From: Desulfobacteraceae bacterium
Lineage (GTDB): Bacteria; Desulfobacterota; Desulfobacteria; Desulfobacterales; Desulfosarcinaceae
DNA: 64,000 nucleotides
NCBI GenBank assembly: GCA_024230435.1
Contig: JAAERL010000751.1
Location: 1-64,000 of the forward strand
Direction: 5' to 3'
The notes below the pieces were generated by a model. That model had not been told where the DNA came from. It made no database searches and saw only the letters and a list, made by a program, of their open reading frames with translations. Shown here piece after piece: positions 26,987 to 36,106 of this stretch. The translations under genes and the position numbers were made by a program. The first letter of the stretch is position 1. Each line of letters begins with the position of its first letter.

Positions 26987-27931
26987 TTAATCAGCAAATG
27001 ATATTAAATTATCATTCTTCCAGCCGGGGTAATAGATATCCATAATTTTGCCGCAATGCTTTTCAAAAATGGCATGTTCATGCTTATGCCATTTTAATTT
27101 AACAAGATTCGTTGAAACATTTTCATGCGGGAACGTATTATTTTTATCAAAGCAAACGCCAATGGCATCAGCCAATCGTTTTTGTTCTTCTAAAGATATA
27201 GTGATATCTTCTAATCTTACGATAATATCTGCACGTTCAATTACTTGTTCGTTACAGTTTTTCCACAATTTACAAGCCTTTTCAAATTGTGAACCACTAT
27301 ATTGGGGCTTGACCTTATCCCATATTGTATCGCGGGTAAACCATCCTCTGGCGATCCCGCTCGAGACGACCTTCCTGCCATCGCGAATCATCATCACGAC
27401 CCTATCTGCAATTAGCGACTCAGGATACAAACTAAAATATGGTGCAATTTCTATATTATGTGGAAAAGAAAAGACAAGGTCATTAATTTTTTCAGTTTCT
27501 TTATTAATAATGTGTGTCAGAAAAATCTCATACAAGGTTTCATGCCTCGCAATTGCAACCTCTCCATCTATAAATAGAGCATTATTTAAGTACCTGGCTA
27601 AAGATGTAGTTCCACAGCGGCCTGTTCCTGTAGCGATGACTCTTAGTTTTTTCTGTCCGTTGAATGTAAAATATTTTACATATTTTTTACATTTCAAACG
27701 CCTTAAGGTATCCTCAAAATAAGCTTGCAGCTTATACCGGTTACCCTGCACGATATTATCAAATTCTATTCTTGATTTGATTTTGGTCGCTTTTTTATAT
27801 CTTGAATGATTTGTGGCACAATCTAAAAGTTCCACTTTTACATTAGCTTTGGGCCACATGTTATCCAAAATAACACTAAACTGGTTTTCTCTGAATAATA
27901 ATTCGACATTAAAAGGAAATTGGCATATCAT
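26987..27931 (-). CDS. Sulfotransferase-family protein
   Basis: The protein has 314 residues. The 5'-phosphosulfate-binding loop is visible as ATGTGRCGTTSLARYL (about residues 104-119). The 3'-phosphate-binding region is VVMMIRDGRKVVSSGIARGWF (about 175-195). These are the two PAPS-binding signatures of the sulfotransferase superfamily. The N-terminal 100 residues are unassigned. It may modify a surface glycan or lipid. It lies in the AT-rich island and ends near a family A repeat. Confidence 0.8.
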   Translation of the reverse strand: MICQFPFNVELLFRENQFSVILDNMWPKANVKVELLDCATNHSRYKKATKIKSRIEFDNIVQGNRYKLQAYFEDTLRRLKCKKYVKYFTFNGQKKLRVIATGTGRCGTTSLARYLNNALFIDGEVAIARHETLYEIFLTHIINKETEKINDLVFSFPHNIEIAPYFSLYPESLIADRVVMMIRDGRKVVSSGIARGWFTRDTIWDKVKPQYSGSQFEKACKLWKNCNEQVIERADIIVRLEDITISLEEQKRLADAIGVCFDKNNTFPHENVSTNLVKLKWHKHEHAIFEKHCGKIMDIYYPGWKNDNLISFAD

Positions 27932-29040
27932 TGGATCTGCCCCCCCGCTAATAAATTTCGCTATTCCTAAAAATAATCCAACACTTCAGACAAACCCTAT
28001 ATCCAAAATGAAATATAATTGCCGGTTAAGCCGGTTTAACACTTAACCGTTTAGACACATACGAAAAAAATACACGAGTGTCTGATATAAAGGCAATAGT
28101 GGGAATAAACGGCTGCAAGTGCTTTTTTTGCTGAGCGTATTTTCCCTTTTCGTATTAAAAACTCAATAATAGTGCCCTTCCAGTTGAACAACACGCGTCT
28201 AATATCAAAAGTTAATTTTGAAGCCCGGTCTGCGTAGAGGAAAAAAAAGGGGGGGATTTGTCCGTTGACTATTTTATAGGCAACAGTGCAATGTTCACGA
28301 TTTGATTTTTTTACTCTTTTTTTGGGAAATTATACCTTTTTCATCTCAACTTCCACTCTGCTCCCGAATTATTAGATTTTTAGAGCAACCCCCACTCTTT
28401 CTTATCATCCCTTTCAAATGAATTAGATTCATTTCTGATGAAGCCTTTTTCCCATTTATGCTAATAAAAAATACATCAGCCAAAGTCAATAATAAATTAT
28501 TTTATTATGAAAATGTTCCCTAAATAGTGATAACGGTTTTATAGTAAAACCAATTTTACCGTTATCGATCCATTCCGTAATTTGTGGCGATAACGTCATG
28601 TCTGGTATTATATTAAAAATTAGGATATTCAGAAACCGGTTCGATATTGGGATTTCATTTTCCGGCCCCTGACATTTTCAATGGGCATCTTCAACAGGCA
28701 GAGAATTAGTAACTGTCCGCAGGTACGGATGCCTTACGGTGTGTCAGCGTCCTTTGCATACGCAAACCGGCAATTATATTGGCGGGAACTGTAAAGTAAG
28801 TTGGCATTTTTACCGGCATAATTTTGTCTGTAGCGCCGGTTTCTGGAGGTAAATTAATGTAATATGCCGAATTTATAGTAAATGTGATTTTCGGTATGAA
28901 ATTTGCTGTAATTATATTGACATATGGACGGTCATCACATGCAGCCATGCCAATAGAGCATCAGCAGTGGTGGAAAAAATTATAGAATGATTAAATGATT
29001 TTTCATCGGATAATAATTGGCCGAAGGGAGCGGAAAAGTT
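27932..29040. other. 1.1-kb gene-poor region with one doubtful short frame
   Basis: No gene is well supported. A minus-strand frame at 28706-28948 (80 codons, containing ETGATDKIMPVKMP) has protein-like composition but no RBS or known motif; it may be a fragment. The region is strongly AT-rich with poly-purine runs such as the GAAAAAAAAGGGGGGG tract near 28238. A GGAAGGGAGCGG-like RBS ends at 29030 before the next gene. Confidence 0.35.
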
Positions 29041-30762
29041 GTGAATAGTTGCAATAGCATATCAACCAATAATATTAATTATGGAAACATCAAAAGCAAA
29101 GAAGATCTCGAAAGTCATATTTCGAAGCTCGCAAGTTGCTGCGATAGTTTTTCTCCAAAATCTTCTTCTATGCAGTCTGTGCAGTTATCATCAGATAATT
29201 TGAAAAAATTAGAAGCATTAAGAAAATTTAATAATGATTATAATAAGGGCAAATTTAATACTATACCAAAATCTAAGTCTCTTTCAGCTTCAACTTCCAA
29301 TAATTTAATTAAAATTCGCGAAACCGTTGAAAATTACAATAGTGGCAATAATGCATTCTCTCCGGTTAATGATAAATCCAATTCAAGTTACCAGGATTAT
29401 AAAGATCATTACCGCCAGAAGGTAAAAAATCGGCCGTTTTACCAAGAAAAAATAATAGATAAAGGAGATTATATAAATCAGTTGATAATGGGAGAGCTGT
29501 TGGACAACTCACCGAATTTCACAAATGAAAAAGATTTTAAAAAGTCAAAATTTTTTATTACTTATAATAAAATTATGGGACAAGATAGTGACAAAAATAA
29601 ATTCGAATACGGCGAATTTGTCAGTTTAAAAAACGCTAAGAAAGAATCGTCACAAAACTCGGAACAAGAGGTAAGTTCTTGTTATTCAAATGATAAGAAT
29701 GATAAGAATGTATCTATTGATGATTTTAAACCAAAACCAGGTCTTGATGATATTGCTTTATCCAGTGAAAAACAAACCAGTAATGCAACATCATCATCAC
29801 CGCTGAATAATAAAGAAACAAATGGGACTGAATCGAAAACAGACGAAAATGAATCACCTAACAGCAAAAATTCTGATGGATTTTTTGATTTAGATGATGA
29901 GTCCGACAATAATAATACGAAGACTCAAGTTGCAGGTGCTAATGGCAATTCGGTGGCAAAGAATGAAAAGTTGTTTGAGCTGCCTAAAATGGCGGGTAAT
30001 GATAATCAGGATTATATAAACGTGTCTTTGCAGGCCATTTTTAAACTGCCGGATTTATCAAAATTGCTGGATCCCGAGGCGAATAAATTACACGGTTCAG
30101 AACAGTCTAAAATACAGACGGCATTAAAAGAAATTTATACTATAGCGAATAAAAAACCTAACATATTTAATAAAAATAAGCGTAATATCAGATTAGAACA
30201 ACTTCAGAAAGAGCTTTTTGATAATGTTAAAAAATATGCAGACAATGCACATTTAGATAATAAAAAAATAGATTTAACCGATCCTAACGAATTTCTTTAT
30301 ATCGTTTTCAAAGCGCTTGATTATGGGCAAGAAAAAAAAGAACCTGAGAATAATTCGCCTGACTATGATGACCCATTTGAGCGTATCCAGATTATTAATC
30401 ATGAGTCTGGTGGCTCTTTAACAGCAATGTTTGAAAAACAAGAAATTACATATAAGGACACACCCCCAAAGACTTTTTTTGTCCAAATTGATAGGGAGCT
30501 GGATGAGGGAATTATAGAAATTGATTTTGAAGACTTATCGTTAACATCTGACGGCAATAAGGCTAAATACAAACCGAAACTGGTTATATGTCAAGAAGGG
30601 CAGGGAACCAATTATGGGCGCTGCGCTGCTTACACCGAATTTGATTCGACTGTTGCATCTAATCAGGGCTGGAGTAATGAAGATAAAAAAAATGAGATTA
30701 AAACCAACAGCACTATGATTCTTTATGAGCTCGAACAGGTTTCTGAAAATAGCAACAATTAG
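29041..30762 (+). CDS. Ubiquitin-specific-protease-like protein with lost catalytic residues
   Basis: The protein has 573 residues from GTG at 29041, chosen for the AGGGAG RBS 10 bp upstream. Residues 1-310 are Asn/Ser/Lys-rich and probably disordered. The C-terminal part follows the USP (UCH, C19) layout: NDNQDYINVSLQAIF (catalytic Cys-box, where GNTCFMNAVLQ is expected), DPNEFLYIVFKAL (the DAQEF-like box), PKTFFVQIDREL (the substrate strand), and NYGRCAAYTEFDS where GHYTAY is expected. Asp324 replaces the catalytic Cys and Arg527 the His. There is no signal peptide. The homology is read by eye and unverified; codon use is AT-rich. Confidence 0.55.
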   Translation: MNSCNSISTNNINYGNIKSKEDLESHISKLASCCDSFSPKSSSMQSVQLSSDNLKKLEALRKFNNDYNKGKFNTIPKSKSLSASTSNNLIKIRETVENYNSGNNAFSPVNDKSNSSYQDYKDHYRQKVKNRPFYQEKIIDKGDYINQLIMGELLDNSPNFTNEKDFKKSKFFITYNKIMGQDSDKNKFEYGEFVSLKNAKKESSQNSEQEVSSCYSNDKNDKNVSIDDFKPKPGLDDIALSSEKQTSNATSSSPLNNKETNGTESKTDENESPNSKNSDGFFDLDDESDNNNTKTQVAGANGNSVAKNEKLFELPKMAGNDNQDYINVSLQAIFKLPDLSKLLDPEANKLHGSEQSKIQTALKEIYTIANKKPNIFNKNKRNIRLEQLQKELFDNVKKYADNAHLDNKKIDLTDPNEFLYIVFKALDYGQEKKEPENNSPDYDDPFERIQIINHESGGSLTAMFEKQEITYKDTPPKTFFVQIDRELDEGIIEIDFEDLSLTSDGNKAKYKPKLVICQEGQGTNYGRCAAYTEFDSTVASNQGWSNEDKKNEIKTNSTMILYELEQVSENSNN

Positions 30763-30780
30763 CTACTAAAAAAAGGACTC

Positions 30781-30924
30781 AGGGTCTTGGAAGATGCCAA
30801 TATACCGTTATTGCGCAGGATTTGAATACGTTTTTAAGGCCTAATTGTCTGTGCGCATTGATGCAAACACAGAAAACGAATTCAAGGACAAGCAAGGGTG
30901 GTATATTCGAATCTCCCACGATCC
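30781..30924. repeat. Family E palindromic repeat, copy 3 (inverted)
   Basis: The sequence GGTCTTGGAAGATGCCAATA ... GGTGGTATATTCGAATCTCC is the reverse complement of the copy at 11813-11975, with about 20 bp less in the middle. It starts 18 bp after the stop of the USP-like gene. Confidence 0.72.
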
Positions 30925-31129
30925 ATAGTTATCACTTCGGCATCCAATAATGTTATTCAGGTGTTTACTGGGGTGATAAAAATTCGGGCAAAGTCTATCG
31001 AAAAATTTATCCTGGAAATGATCCAAAAAAATCATAGCTTTTTTAAAAAAACACCTTTGGTTTTACGCAATGATTTTTGTTTTATCTCGCCGTCAGAATT
31101 GCCAGAAACACCATTATTTAAGTTTTCGC
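30925..31129 (+). pseudogene. Possible protein-coding fragment between repeats
   Basis: A plus-strand open frame with protein-like composition (IVITSASNNVIQVFTG, KKTPLVLRNDFCFIS) runs between a family E and a family D repeat. It has no start codon of its own with an RBS; the longer open frame 30898-31260 begins inside the E repeat and ends inside an A repeat. I recognise no family. It may be a remnant of a gene cut by repeats. Confidence 0.25.
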
Positions 31130-31174
31130 ACGGCCTATGTCGGATTGATGGGGCGTTAATCCGACCTACGATCC
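31130..31174. repeat. Family D hairpin repeat, copy 1
   Basis: The unit GTCGGATTGATGGGGCGTTAATCCGAC forms a GTCGGATT/AATCCGAC hairpin and is flanked by GGCCTAT and CTACGATCC. The second copy is at 37626-37671 with compensating changes (GCCGGATT/AATCCGGC). Confidence 0.7.
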
Positions 31175-31242
31175 TTTGGCGCGCCTTGAATACGAAAAAA
31201 AATTTTGCTCAATCTGGTATATTCTTTTCCGGCAATCGCCTT
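31173..31242. repeat. Family A repeat, right half only (copy 4)
   Basis: It begins CTTTGGCGCGCCTTGAATAC and ends GGCAATCGCCTTA, matching the right half of copy 1 almost base for base. The final TTA is the complement of the stop codon of the ankyrin/TPR gene. The left half is replaced by a family D repeat. Confidence 0.75.
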
Positions 31243-34090
31243 AACAGTTTTTATTTTTAGCGGAGCTATCCAATAATTCATAGATCATTTTGATTAGATT
31301 AGTTACCTTTTCATAATTGCCATTGTCATCAGGGTCATTAATTTTCAACTCAGCGGCTTTGAGATTTAATTTTTCTTTCAGACTTTCAAGACCATTGCGT
31401 GCCTCAACATTATCAGGATCCATAGCAAAGGCGGTTGCATAATTTTCCAGGGCCATGCCTATATGGTCCATTTCTTTGTAAATATTTGCGAGCTGGCAGT
31501 AATAAGCGGCATTATCGGAGGTATTATTTAACGCTTTTTTACAAACATTTATAGCGTTAAGGTAGTTACCGGTTTTTAGATAAATATTTGCAAGTGTGGA
31601 ATAAAGAGGTGGGGTCCTAACCCCAATTTTTTGGATTCCTGAATTACAAACATCGATAGCGCTTTTGTAATCCTCTTTGGCCCAATAAGCCTCTGATAGT
31701 TTGATAATAGATATATACGAATAACTACTTGTTAAATCAAATTTGATTGCCGTTCTAAAATTTTGGATAGCTTGATCGTAATTTTTTTTCTCCATGAAGA
31801 TGTCTCCAATTTCGATCAGATAAGACACTTTTTTAAGCTTATTAGAAGTATACTGCAACGCCCTATAATAATTATCGATAGCACAGTTATTATAAAAATT
31901 AATTTTAGCTCGAGGGCCATTGATTTTTTTTGCGGCGAATGCTTTAGCTGATTCTTTTAAGGCGATTGCTTTAGTTGAGTATATTAAGGCAAGGGATTTA
32001 GAAGAGTATCTAAGATTTAAAGATGAAGCCGGCATAGCTCCAAGCGCTTCATTACAAGCTGCTATGGCGTTTTTGTAATCACCGGTTTTTAAGAGTAAGT
32101 CCGCATATTCTGGTAATACGGCATAAAAACCAGGGAAATTATTTTTTATCTTTATACAATCATTTATGGCTCCTTGGTAGTCTTTAAAGTCAAATTTATT
32201 TATCATCGCACGCTTGAAGAGTCTGTCACAGACTATATTCTCTTCGCCAAAATTTTCGCTTTCAAAATCGATAAATGCATCAAGGCAAGTTTCGTCCTTC
32301 ATTTGCATAACTAAATCCAATGGTGATTGTCCGTTACTGTTTATCTGACGACCAAGGCATTTATTGTAACTGTTTATATTTTTAAATAATATTTCCGTAA
32401 TCATCAATTTGTTTTTGGTCATGCAGGCCATATGAAGCATCGAGTTTGTATCATTATCCACACAATTGCTATCAACTTTGCAAATTTTTTCTATGATATT
32501 TTCTATTTGGTTTCTTTCGGTTTTTATTACATAGTGGATTTTTACTCTATTTGTTATGCCATTTTCTTTCATTGTATTTGCTTTGTTGAGTATTTTTAGT
32601 TTTAATCCCTCCAAGCTCCTTTTCGCATTTTCCAGTTTTATTGGCGCCGAGTTTGAATTTTTAAGCATGTTATCTATCAGGTCAATAGCTGCATTTGTTT
32701 TTTTTATTATATTTACAGGTCTTTTTGATTTGAATATTGTTTTCAACATGTCGATATCAGCTTTTATCATTGGTTCGGGCAGATTCCTCACCAGATCGGC
32801 CACCGCTGAAGCCTGATCCAATTGCAAGCCTGCTTGCTCCTTTATTTGTATAGCTAATTGATCATATGTTTGCTTATTTTTTAATTTTAGCCAAAAATTG
32901 CGGGTTATTCTTCCGCCAATAAAGGGCGGATTTTTCAAGTCCGGCTTCTTACCTTGTTCGATAGGTTCTCCGTGAAACCAATTCCATATTAACTCTGACC
33001 TGTCTTTATCTATGTTCAGGTAACTGGGGGTCCATGTGTGAAACATGTGTTTGTCCGTAGTTACAATATTGTTATTCTTGCAATAATTGATTATATCCTT
33101 TTCCGGGATTTTGGATAAAGCGGCCAGGTCTTGACTGCTGCAGCCCAATTTGATTCCTGTCTCTATATCCTTGGGATTGATGTACGGTTGTTTATGATCT
33201 TTTAGCCCTGCCTGTTGGCTTTGCTCAGTTATTCCCGTTGATTCTGGCAAATGGGACCATACTGAATAATCGCCAACTGCCTTCGGGTTGGCTACTATCC
33301 ATGTACAATTATTCCCAAGCCAAGAGAGTTGATTGAAGAAAGATTGCATTTTAGCTTTATTATTGCTGTCAAGCGCAGTTCTCGCGATAGTACCGCCAGC
33401 TTGTATCACTGCAATTTCAGGACTTGTTACGCCAACAAAGGCTCTGCAACTCTTGTATAAAGAGCAGCCGGCATCTAAAAGTAATTTTTTATTATAGTTG
33501 CTTTTTGCGGGATTTGCGATGGTTTTAATATCAGTGTTTATTTTAGTCTGAGCGAGGTTATACCTATTTTCGAAAGATTTGTTTAAATGGATACAAAGGT
33601 TAGAGTACAAGATATATTTTTTAGACTCAAAAAGCCTATTCATCTTAGATTTATTATACCTATTTTCATTATAATCATCTACTGATCCTTGTGCATCGTT
33701 TATGTGATAGTCCGGGCCGTTTATTTTTGTATTTTCAAAAATCGGATTAACTTCCTGGCTTTGAAGGATGCTGGGGATATTTTTATATTCATCCGGATTG
33801 AGAAACTGCATTGTACCGTTTTCAAAGTTATCAATCACCTGCGCAAGAGCGGCCATATTTTGTTTTGTCTCTTTGATTCTGTCACTTAATTTAAAACTGG
33901 CAACTACAGAGTTACCGGCTTTAAAAGTGTTCGTGGCTGCAAAAACCAATGCCGGCGCAGCGGCTCCGCCGCTAAGTATCAAGATCGCAGTGCCTGTGCC
34001 AAAGCCAATAACGTTAAGGGCCAAATTCTTTTTATATTCTGATAGTGATGATGAGTCCATGTTATATAGGACTTCCATCGTTTTAATCAT
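31241..34090 (-). CDS. Large ankyrin/TPR-repeat protein with N-terminal hydrophobic segment
   Basis: The protein has 949 residues. A Gly/Ala-rich hydrophobic stretch at about 26-55 (LNVIGFGTGTAILILSGGAA) could insert in a membrane. A long helical region (60-530) has no recognised family. Two ankyrin-like units follow (about 545-620: DNDTNSMLHMACMTKNKLMI and NSNGQSPLDLVMQM). The last about 300 residues hold eight or nine TPR units, for example LPEYADLLLKTGDYKNAIAA and AYYCQLANIYKEMDHIGMAL. The start overlaps the upstream 197-residue gene by 4 bp (ATGA), implying coupled translation. Ankyrin plus TPR suggests protein-protein binding, possibly with host proteins. Confidence 0.8.
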   Translation of the reverse strand: MIKTMEVLYNMDSSSLSEYKKNLALNVIGFGTGTAILILSGGAAAPALVFAATNTFKAGNSVVASFKLSDRIKETKQNMAALAQVIDNFENGTMQFLNPDEYKNIPSILQSQEVNPIFENTKINGPDYHINDAQGSVDDYNENRYNKSKMNRLFESKKYILYSNLCIHLNKSFENRYNLAQTKINTDIKTIANPAKSNYNKKLLLDAGCSLYKSCRAFVGVTSPEIAVIQAGGTIARTALDSNNKAKMQSFFNQLSWLGNNCTWIVANPKAVGDYSVWSHLPESTGITEQSQQAGLKDHKQPYINPKDIETGIKLGCSSQDLAALSKIPEKDIINYCKNNNIVTTDKHMFHTWTPSYLNIDKDRSELIWNWFHGEPIEQGKKPDLKNPPFIGGRITRNFWLKLKNKQTYDQLAIQIKEQAGLQLDQASAVADLVRNLPEPMIKADIDMLKTIFKSKRPVNIIKKTNAAIDLIDNMLKNSNSAPIKLENAKRSLEGLKLKILNKANTMKENGITNRVKIHYVIKTERNQIENIIEKICKVDSNCVDNDTNSMLHMACMTKNKLMITEILFKNINSYNKCLGRQINSNGQSPLDLVMQMKDETCLDAFIDFESENFGEENIVCDRLFKRAMINKFDFKDYQGAINDCIKIKNNFPGFYAVLPEYADLLLKTGDYKNAIAACNEALGAMPASSLNLRYSSKSLALIYSTKAIALKESAKAFAAKKINGPRAKINFYNNCAIDNYYRALQYTSNKLKKVSYLIEIGDIFMEKKNYDQAIQNFRTAIKFDLTSSYSYISIIKLSEAYWAKEDYKSAIDVCNSGIQKIGVRTPPLYSTLANIYLKTGNYLNAINVCKKALNNTSDNAAYYCQLANIYKEMDHIGMALENYATAFAMDPDNVEARNGLESLKEKLNLKAAELKINDPDDNGNYEKVTNLIKMIYELLDSSAKNKNC

Positions 34091-34680
34091 ATAGTCGCGT
34101 AATTCTTCGTTTCTATTTTTTTATGCTCATAGGTTGCATTTTCATTTGTCTGCGTTTTTTCTTTATAACGTTTCAATTTCCGATTCTTTAGCTCATTTTC
34201 GATATCACCGAATTCGTGGCAAATTATACCTTTTGCGGGGTAGATGTTATTACTATCGGATTGATTAAGACTGTGTTCATGTTTTAATTCAAGATTATTT
34301 TGGCTTACATCATCATCACCATCATCATCACTATCATCACTATAAAAATTAAAGTGAGTTTCTTCTTCAGGATCGTGTATTGGTACTCCATTTTCCTCTT
34401 TGATCTTTGGTGTTGGAAGATTATCCCAGACTTGTGACAATTCGTTTTCGTTTTGAAATGTTTTATCGCCTGCAAACTCAGTTGGTATTTGCGCAGAGCA
34501 GCGTAGCAAATGAGGCGCCATTTCGTTAACCGAGTTTTCTGGACTGGATGAAGCAGCGCGCGGGGCGGTTACTGTATCGGTTTTAGTATCATTAAGTTTG
34601 TTTATATTATGAGATTTTGCCGCACCAGAGGAGATGAAATCTGTGCTACATGTCTGTTGTTCAGTTCCTATGCCTTTCAA
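34087..34680 (-). CDS. Acidic low-complexity protein coupled to the ankyrin/TPR gene
   Basis: The protein has 197 residues, starting at TTG 34680 with an AAAGGAG RBS 7 bp upstream. It contains an acidic run (YSDDSDDDGDDDVS, about 115-128) encoded by a GAT-rich microsatellite (CAT/CAC triplets at 34311-34340 on the plus strand). Near the N-terminus the motif AAKSHNINKLND resembles GKSKNITKLSF in the protein at 36107. The C-terminus is Lys/Glu-rich. No fold is recognised. It overlaps the next gene by ATGA and may act as its partner or chaperone; that is inference. Confidence 0.65.
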   Translation of the reverse strand: MKGIGTEQQTCSTDFISSGAAKSHNINKLNDTKTDTVTAPRAASSSPENSVNEMAPHLLRCSAQIPTEFAGDKTFQNENELSQVWDNLPTPKIKEENGVPIHDPEEETHFNFYSDDSDDDGDDDVSQNNLELKHEHSLNQSDSNNIYPAKGIICHEFGDIENELKNRKLKRYKEKTQTNENATYEHKKIETKNYATI

Positions 34681-35099
34681 TTCGTGCTCCTTTCAACTAT
34701 TAATCTATAGCGATTCAATATCTTTGTTTTTGAGGCTGTGTTAAAAATTGTGATTGCAATACAGTGGTCAACATTATGCACATCAAGCTAATTTGTATTT
34801 TTTTAGCTCCGGCGATTAATTTTCTATACGTGATTAAAAGCAGGTTGTGTGCCAATAAATTCAAGATAGATTTTTTAATGATGGGAACTTAGGATACAAA
34901 CTTGAAATGGTTGCCGTTTTAACAATAATAGCAGGGATAAAAAAATTATTTTATTTTCAAAATGGCAATTCTGTTGGCGAAATACGCCAAATATGTTGGC
35001 AGATAAGACCTCGTCAATTTTTTACGAATTGCCGTTTTGCATCGTAAATTAAATAAAACCTATTCCTTTTGGCATTGTTAATTGATATAGCTATGATAA
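34681..35099. other. AT-rich gap left of the IS1 remnant
   Basis: No gene is supported. The upstream 20 bp hold the RBS of the 197-residue gene on the minus strand. The short minus-strand frame at 35014-35199 is a shadow of the transposase. I could not find a clean IS1 terminal inverted repeat here. Confidence 0.4.
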
Positions 35100-35645
35100 A
35101 CTCAGATGAAATCAAACAGATATAAAGAGACAGGCGCTGGAGCTTTATCTTAAGGGGCTTGGGTTTCGTTCCATAGGGCGTTTTCTCAAGTGTAGCCATG
35201 CCTCAGTATATAACTGGATCAAATCTTTTGGGGAAGCTGCGAATGAACTTCGCTCTGATTCAGTCCTTGAGGTGGTCAAAATGGATGAGATGCATACCTA
35301 TATCGGCTCAAAAAAAACTACTGCCGGATATGGATTGCTGTTGATCGATATGGGAAAAGATTCATCAACTGCGTATTGCGCAACCGCAACACAGAGACAG
35401 GCCAGCAGCTTTGGGAAGCCATCCGCACAAAAGAAATCGGTCAAGTGATGACGGATCATTGGAAGCCTTACGAGCATTTTATCCCTAATGAAATTCATAC
35501 ACAGTCCAAATCAGAAACCTATACCGCCGAGGGCTGCAATAGTCTGTTTTGCCATTTCCTTGCCCGGCTTAGAAGAAAAACTAAATGTTATAGTAAAAGC
35601 AAGGAGATGTTCCGAAATTCAGTTGTTCTTCTAATTCTCAAATAG
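35100..35645 (+). pseudogene. Decayed IS1-family transposase
   Basis: Two overlapping frames give one IS1-type protein. Frame 1 encodes IKRQALELYLKGLGFRSIGR (HTH region, InsA-like) and MDEMHTYIGSKK, the start of the DDE domain. After an A8 run (35310-35317) the next frame continues NYCRIWIAVDRYGKRF, then VMTDHWKPYEHFIP (second catalytic Asp) and FLARLRRKTKCYSKSKEMF (InsB C-terminus). A stop and frame change near 35127 remove the N-terminal zinc ribbon. The A8 tract could be a slippery -1 site or a one-base deletion; the missing N-terminus argues for decay. Confidence 0.82.
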
Positions 35646-36106
35646 AACGATGGCTTAGAAGCTATACTAAATTAATAATATTAACCCGGAAATTATTAAG
35701 ACAACTTTCAGAATCCGCTAAATTACCGTCTGTCGCTGGTTTGTAAAAAAATAAAGTTGCTGTATTTAGTTGCCGGTTTAATATCGTATTTTTTATCAGG
35801 TCAACTCAATAGCCAACAACGCAATTGGCGGTTGATGCCAACGCTGTTGGAAGTAAAATGGATGCTTTTATCATAAAATTTTGGAGCGCCGTTTGCGATT
35901 AAGGAATGTTTTTAATTTCATATAAGAGCTATATTAGATAATTATTACAATAAGATAATATTGGATTAACAGCACTGCCCATGAAGTTTCCGGTAAAGTG
36001 ACAAAAAAAATGGCATTGAATTTGCTATCATTCATAATTAGATAATATGGATAGGCAAACAAAAACAATTTTAGTTGTCTAAGTTCAAGTAGAGGAGATT
36101 GATGAA
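35646..36106. other. AT-rich gap right of the IS1 remnant
   Basis: No gene or clear repeat was found in about 460 bp. The last 60 bp before 36107 contain a TAGAGGAGATT RBS for the next gene and TATAAT-like hexamers near 35940-35960. Confidence 0.4.

Noticed and set aside
31241-34090. Toxin or polymorphic-toxin reading of the ankyrin/TPR protein
   Set aside because: No nuclease, deaminase or other toxin motif, no RHS or VgrG-type N-terminus and no immunity-like neighbour are visible.
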